This document shows, one piece after another, positions 6,396 through 9,925 of a stretch of DNA of 9,925 nt (positions are counted from its first letter, which is position 1; every line of letters begins with the position of its first letter). A program made the position numbers and the translations under genes. Origin of the DNA: UBA6770 sp965661115 (GTDB lineage: Bacteria > Bacteroidota > Bacteroidia > Flavobacteriales_G > Salibacteraceae); the NCBI GenBank assembly GCA_965661115.1, contig CBFICO010000090.1, positions 1-9,925 of the forward strand. The letters are read 5' to 3'. Below the pieces are notes generated by a model. That model was not told where the DNA came from. It was given only the letters and a program-made list of their open reading frames with translations, and did no database searches.

Positions 6396-7321
6396 GATTG
6401 TAGGTATTTCAGCACATTAGTCATACCTGTTTCAAGGTCAACTAATTCACGATTTAAAACCGTTCGCATTTTTTCGATGTCAGGCTGACGTCTAGTCATA
6501 TCTCCTTCGCCTAAGGGTGGGAGGTATTGAATTTTAGATTTTGATTTAGTAATCTTAATTACCATTTCAGCTAACTCCTTTATGGAAGTAATTTTATCGT
6601 TACCAACATTAATAACTTCATTTACAAAAAGGTCTTCGTACATGCACCTTGAAGTAATTTCTATGTTGTCATCTATGTAGCAAAAAGTTCGAGTCTGACT
6701 GCCATCTCCGTATATTGTGATGGGATCATTTCTTAATGCAGAACGCATAAACTTTGACATTACAAAATCGGTGCTTTGCAAATGCCCGTAGGTATTAAAG
6801 AACCTAAAAATAGTATAGTCTAAGCCATATTCTTGCTTGAAGGACTTACAGTATGCTTCTCCCGCGTTTTTAACTATCGCGTAGGGTAAACGGCTATTTA
6901 ATGGAGTTGTTTCTTCATGTTGAGGTAGCTCAACAGGTTCACCGTAAACCTCGCTACTCGAAGAATAAAAAACTCTTTGAACCCCTGTGTTTTTGCAAAG
7001 GCTAAGTATGTTTTTTATCCCAATTAAATCATCCAAAACCATGGTAGGGTTGGCCAAAGTCCTTTTTACCCCCACAACTGCCGCATAATGAAACACAAAA
7101 TCAAATTTGTGACTGGTCATTACAGGTGCAATTTCTAAGTAATCGTTTACATCGCACTTAATGAATTTTACATTCTTCTTTTGTGGGATGTTTTTCTTTT
7201 TTCCAGTCAAAAAATTGTCAACCAAAACAATCTCATTGCTTTCGTCTTCTGCTAATTTTTCCGCTAAAGAACCTGGAATAAATCCAGCGCCACCGGTTAT
7301 TAATATTTTCAAATTATTCAT
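6392..7321 (-). CDS. Extended SDR NAD-dependent epimerase/dehydratase (nucleotide-sugar modifying)
   Basis: A 309-residue cytoplasmic enzyme of the extended short-chain dehydrogenase family acting on nucleotide sugars. The N-terminal NAD site reads TGGAGFIPGS (9-18), where Pro16 replaces the usual third Gly. Asp35 in LVDNF should bind the adenosine ribose. HYAAVVGV (78-85) corresponds to the family's HxAA motif, SSSSEVYGEP (120-129) carries the catalytic Ser region, and the YxxxK pair is Tyr147/Lys151 in PYAIVKNAGE. GDGSQTRTFCYIDD (205-218) is like that of UDP-glucuronate decarboxylases and UDP-glucose 4-epimerases. The reaction (C4 epimerisation, 4,6-dehydration or decarboxylation) cannot be fixed from sequence. 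The start ATG lies inside the end of galE, with an 8-nt overlap (ATGAATAA), so the two are probably translated as a coupled pair. The stop overlaps that of rlmH. Confidence 0.88.
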   Translation of the reverse strand: MNNLKILITGGAGFIPGSLAEKLAEDESNEIVLVDNFLTGKKKNIPQKKNVKFIKCDVNDYLEIAPVMTSHKFDFVFHYAAVVGVKRTLANPTMVLDDLIGIKNILSLCKNTGVQRVFYSSSSEVYGEPVELPQHEETTPLNSRLPYAIVKNAGEAYCKSFKQEYGLDYTIFRFFNTYGHLQSTDFVMSKFMRSALRNDPITIYGDGSQTRTFCYIDDNIEITSRCMYEDLFVNEVINVGNDKITSIKELAEMVIKITKSKSKIQYLPPLGEGDMTRRQPDIEKMRTVLNRELVDLETGMTNVLKYLQS

Positions 7322-8340
7322 TGGATTCTTTTTCTAGTTGTTGCTGCCATTTCCAAGCAGAACTCATCATGTCATTTAGGTTGTTCTTAACTTCCCAACC
7401 CAATTCTTTATGTGCTTTAGCGCTATTGCTGAATATCGCTTCAACGTCTCCTGCTCTTCTGTCTGCAATATGATAGTTCAACTTTTTATCACTAATTTCT
7501 TCAAATGTATTTATCGCTTCCAACACACTTACACCATTTCCCGACCCTAGGTTATAAAAATCGACAGATTGCTGATTTTTACTTTCGATTGCGTGTTTTA
7601 GACTTAAAATATGTGCATCAGCAATATCACAAACGTGAATATAATCTCTTATACAAGAACCATCTCTTGTTTGATAGTCGTCTCCAAAAACAGACATTTT
7701 TTCAATTTTCCCAACCGCAGTTTGCGTTATGACAGGAAAAAGATTATTGGGCTTATTAATAGGGTCTTCTCCAATTAAACCGCTTTCATGTGCACCCACA
7801 GGGTTGAAATATCTCAGTGAGGTAATATTTAAATCACTGGCAACTTTAAAATCGTTTAAAATGGTTTCACCCATCGCCTTGGTTGCAGCATACGGACTTT
7901 CGGGAACTGCAAGTGGAGTGTTTTCATCAACAGGTAGCTTTTCCACGTTTCCATANNNNNNNNNNCGATGAAAAGATGAAATTTGGAATCTTATTCGCAA
8001 CAGAGGCCTCCAATACATTTAACAGCCCTTGAATGTTGTTTTTGTAATAAAAAAGAGGCTTCTCAACCGATTCACCTACTGCTTTTAGAGCTGCAAAATG
8101 GATAACCCCATCCACTTTTCCAATTTTTTTAAAGCAATCTAAAGTTTCGTTATTGTTTGCCAAATCAACTTCAAAGTTCTCTACAGTTTTTCCTGTAATT
8201 TGCCTTATTCTTTCAAAGGTTTTTGGTCTAGAGTTTAGGTAAGAATCAATGGAGACAACTTCCCAGTTGGTGCTTTCTAATATTCTGATTATGGTATGCG
8301 AACCTATGTAACCAGCTCCGCCTGTAACAATAACTTTCAT
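7314..8340 (-). CDS. galE: UDP-glucose 4-epimerase, interrupted by an assembly gap
   Basis: The enzyme interconverts UDP-glucose and UDP-galactose in the cytoplasm, supplying galactose donors for surface glycans. The first 125 residues carry the NAD fold (MKVIVTGGAGYIGSH), HFAALKAVGESVEKPL (81-96) and end FIFSS. After the gap come YGNVEKLPVDE, the YxxxK pair in SPYAATKAMGE, LRYFNPVGAHESGLIGEDP, and the C-terminal DGSCIRDYIHVCDIADAH and YNLGSGNGVSVLE. These are all classical GalE motifs. With a 12-nt gap the protein has 342 residues, close to the usual 338, with Tyr151/Lys155 equivalent to E. coli Tyr149/Lys153. The catalytic Ser (E. coli Ser124) lies in the missing bases. I chose the ATG at 8340 because the conserved N-terminus begins there. 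A TTG at 8373 would add 11 non-conserved residues. It is the first gene of a pair with the SDR downstream (8-nt overlap). Confidence 0.95.
7956..7965. other. Assembly gap (10 N) inside galE
   Basis: The gap splits galE between FIFSS and YGNVEKLP. In GalE proteins the conserved stretch is FSS-S-(A/C)-T-V-YG, so four residues (12 nt) are expected between the flanks. Ten N break the frame, so the apparent frameshift is an assembly artefact and not a mutation. The missing codons include the catalytic Ser. Confidence 0.9.
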
Positions 8341-8483
8341 GGCGTACGAAATTACGACTTCAATTAGTTTCAAACGGGTCTTGCACCAAACTTTATACTA
8401 CATTAAAACGTCTTTTCAATTGATGAACGGTTAGTTCTTGCTAACACCCTTAAGTATCTTCGCAAAATTGCAACAGAAACTAT
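8341..8483. promoter_or_regulatory. Divergent intergenic region between galE and the secreted repeat protein
   Basis: These 143 bp should hold promoters facing both ways. On the plus strand TATCTTCG (8455..8462) is one base from TAnnTTTG and would place the transcript start about 15 nt before the ATG at 8484. No well-spaced -33 partner is seen. No clear Shine-Dalgarno sequence precedes the ATG; the region is A-rich, as is common in Bacteroidota. No terminator-like hairpin was recognised. Confidence 0.4.
8391..8419 (-). promoter_or_regulatory. Candidate promoter for galE and the downstream SDR gene
   Basis: On the minus strand a TTG (plus 8417..8419) lies 19 bp before TATAAAG (plus 8391..8397), which is followed at once by TTTGG. 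This resembles the Bacteroidota TTTG/TAnnTTTG arrangement, with one extra base between TA and TTTG, and would give a leader of roughly 40 nt before the galE ATG. The match is imperfect. Confidence 0.3.
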
Positions 8484-9925
8484 ATGAAAAGACTTTTACT
8501 TACTCTTGTTACAACCTTTACTTTTCTTTTAACTGGTTATTCCCAACAAGTTGATTGGCTCAAAACAGGTGGAGGTGGGAGTCAAGATGGTGGTTTAGGA
8601 ATTGCATCAGACGAAAATGGAAACAACTATTCTGTTGGATATGTATTAGCAAATAGCTGGACCGCACCAAGGTTTGGAAATGATACAATAGTCAAGGGTT
8701 CTGCGAACAATAGCTATGACGGCTTTATCGTAAAACATGATGTTAAGGGAAACAGGAAATGGTTACTTGGTTTTGGTGGTGCTGGAAATGATGCAATTAC
8801 TACTGTTAAATGTATAGGAGATACAAGTATTGTGGTGGCAGGTGTATATAGTAGCTCAATCAAACTAGATACAGTAACTTTAGTCGCTCCTCCATCAAGA
8901 CAAGTTAATATGGTTTTGGCAATGTTGGATACTGCAGGTAATGTGCAGTGGACGCAAACAGCTGAATTAGGCACCCTAACGATACAGCCAACAACAAACA
9001 ATTATACACCCAGTGTTGATGTTAATTCTTTTGGTGAAATAGTTGTGTGTGGTTCATATAGAACAACCGCAAAGTTCGATACTACAACAATTACAGCTGG
9101 TGGTTTTGGTTTCACAATAAACGCATTTGTAGCTAGTTACGATGCTAGTGGCACATTTAATTGGGTTAGAAATGTTAGCTCACCCGGAACGGCATTTGCG
9201 CCAAGGGTTACCCTGGATAATGCTGGAAATATATATACGAGTGGCAACTACACTAACAGCGTAACCATAGGTTCATCCTCTGTAACTTCAGCAGGCTCAA
9301 GAGATGTTTATTTAGCCAAGATTGACACCGGCAATACGGTGAAATGGGTAAAAACATTCGGTGGAACAAGTTTCGATGATGCAAATGGACTTGCAATTGA
9401 TAAGTTTAACAATCTATACATGGGGGGGAGGTATTATACTTCTTTCAAGGTGGGTGATTCAACCCTATTACCAAACCCTGGGACAATTACTAATACTTCG
9501 GATGCTTACTTGGTAAGATTAGATACTGCCGGGAAATATATATGGGGTAGGTCATTTGGTGGTTATGATGGAGTTTGGAGAAATCAAGATTTTTGTTACG
9601 GTGTTGAGATTGACAACAGAGGAAATGTAGGGATTGCAGGGAGATACGGAGGTGATAAATCTGTGTTTGGTGAAGATACTGTTACTGAATCTGCAGGTTT
9701 TAGGGCTGTATATGTTTCATTAATCGATAGTACAGGTGATTTTATATGGACAGCTACAGGAACATCTGGACAGAACTGGGCAAATCAAGCAAATGCTATA
9801 TCACTTGATTCTTCTAAAAATATTTATGTTTCAGGTGCAGCCCAACCTCCTTTTTTATTCGGAGATAAAATTTTTAGAACGAGCTCAGGTGGAGGTTTTA
9901 ACGATATCTGGATTGGAAAATTTGC
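8484..9925 (+). CDS. Secreted SBBP-like beta-propeller repeat protein, 3' end beyond the window
   Basis: The frame is open from the ATG at 8484 to the right edge (480 complete codons, no stop), so the C-terminus is missing. Residues 1-20 (MKRLLLTLVTTFTFLLTGYS, followed by QQ) form a clear Sec signal peptide. No lipobox Cys is present, so the product is exported and not a lipoprotein. The mature part is a run of seven 61-71-residue repeats, each starting at a Trp (residues 25, 93, 156, 227, 288, 354, 422). The usual pattern is W-x-(K/R)-x-x-GG, then D-x-x-GN-x-Y-x-x-G, then D-x-x-G before the next Trp. This fits the SBBP (seven-bladed beta-propeller) type of repeat. In Bacteroidota such proteins often end in a type IX secretion sorting domain. 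That domain, if present, lies outside the window. An adhesin or cell-surface role is inferred only from the class. The product is rich in Gly, Ser, Thr and Asn, as extracellular proteins often are. It is divergent from galE with its own upstream region. Confidence 0.85.
   Translation, partial: MKRLLLTLVTTFTFLLTGYSQQVDWLKTGGGGSQDGGLGIASDENGNNYSVGYVLANSWTAPRFGNDTIVKGSANNSYDGFIVKHDVKGNRKWLLGFGGAGNDAITTVKCIGDTSIVVAGVYSSSIKLDTVTLVAPPSRQVNMVLAMLDTAGNVQWTQTAELGTLTIQPTTNNYTPSVDVNSFGEIVVCGSYRTTAKFDTTTITAGGFGFTINAFVASYDASGTFNWVRNVSSPGTAFAPRVTLDNAGNIYTSGNYTNSVTIGSSSVTSAGSRDVYLAKIDTGNTVKWVKTFGGTSFDDANGLAIDKFNNLYMGGRYYTSFKVGDSTLLPNPGTITNTSDAYLVRLDTAGKYIWGRSFGGYDGVWRNQDFCYGVEIDNRGNVGIAGRYGGDKSVFGEDTVTESAGFRAVYVSLIDSTGDFIWTATGTSGQNWANQANAISLDSSKNIYVSGAAQPPFLFGDKIFRTSSGGGFNDIWIGKF
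8556..9925 (+). repeat. Seven tandem Trp-initiated protein repeats (beta-propeller blades)
   Basis: Repeat units begin at Trp codons at 8556, 8760, 8949, 9162, 9345, 9543 and 9747, with spacings of 68, 63, 71, 61, 66 and 68 residues. The best-conserved units are those starting at 9345 (WVKTFGGTSFDDANGLAIDK) and 9543 (WGRSFGGYDG). The third and fourth lack the GG pair. The repetition is in the protein only. The DNA has diverged enough that no direct nucleotide repeat is obvious. The seventh unit is nearly complete when the window ends. Confidence 0.75.

Noticed and set aside
7505..7971. Two plus-strand short open frames (7505..7732 and 7729..7971)
   Set aside because: Antisense shadows of galE, which is secure from its motifs.
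8341..8373. N-terminal extension of galE from a TTG at 8373
   Set aside because: The 11 extra residues precede the conserved MKVIVTGGAGYIGSH start and do not resemble GalE; the ATG at 8340 is preferred.
8714..9001. Minus-strand 95-codon open frame
   Set aside because: Antisense to the secreted repeat protein, which has a signal peptide and repeats. The antisense product looks like low-complexity mirror coding.
1..9925. tRNA, rRNA, CRISPR array, insertion sequence, integrase or attachment site
   Set aside because: Reading both strands I found no cloverleaf-like gene, regularly spaced direct repeats, transposase-like protein or terminal inverted repeats.

Overview
The window is AT-rich, tightly packed bacterial DNA, most likely from a member of the Bacteroidota (flavobacterial or related, possibly from a metagenome). 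Four things suggest this. Recognisable Shine-Dalgarno sequences are scarce. Two copies of the Bacteroidota-type -7 promoter element TAnnTTTG sit between nadC and rlmH. A long secreted repeat (SBBP-like) protein lies at the right end. The epimerase, aminotransferase and acetyltransferase resemble those of Bacteroidota surface-polysaccharide loci. Two runs of ten N (234..243 and 7956..7965) are assembly gaps, and each splits one gene into two apparent reading frames.

Left region (1..3398): the 3' part of a methyltransferase-like gene reads rightward and runs off the left edge. It meets, stop codon to stop codon, a leftward three-gene operon: atypical GT-B glycosyltransferase, then DegT/DnrJ/EryC1 aminotransferase, then NeuD/PglD-type hexapeptide acyltransferase. 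The three genes overlap by 4 and 10 nt. The aminotransferase plus acetyltransferase pair probably builds an N-acetylated amino-deoxy sugar, and the glycosyltransferase may transfer a sugar into the same glycan.

Middle (3399..6395): after a 138-bp divergent intergenic region comes a rightward Wzx/MATE-type polysaccharide flippase. Two housekeeping genes follow: nadC (leftward, NAD biosynthesis) and rlmH (rightward, 23S rRNA methylation). They are divergent and separated by only 28 bp, which holds oppositely oriented promoter-like elements.

Right region (6392..9925): a leftward pair consists of galE (interrupted by the second gap) and a second extended SDR nucleotide-sugar epimerase/dehydratase, overlapping by 8 nt. 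After a 143-bp divergent region comes a rightward gene for a secreted repeat protein. Its first 480 residues contain a signal peptide and seven Trp-initiated repeats, likely a beta-propeller. It runs off the right edge.

Taken together this is part of a surface glycan (O-antigen, capsule or exopolysaccharide) locus: sugar-nucleotide supply (galE, SDR, aminotransferase, acetyltransferase), glycosyl transfer, export (flippase) and a probable tailoring methyltransferase, with nadC and rlmH embedded. I see no tRNA, rRNA, CRISPR array, transposase or integrase. No stretch longer than 300 bases lacks a gene. I found no clearly new system. The most distinctive items are the glycosyltransferase with an altered EX7E motif, the SDR with Pro in its dinucleotide-binding loop, the stop-to-stop convergent junctions and the seven-repeat secreted protein.
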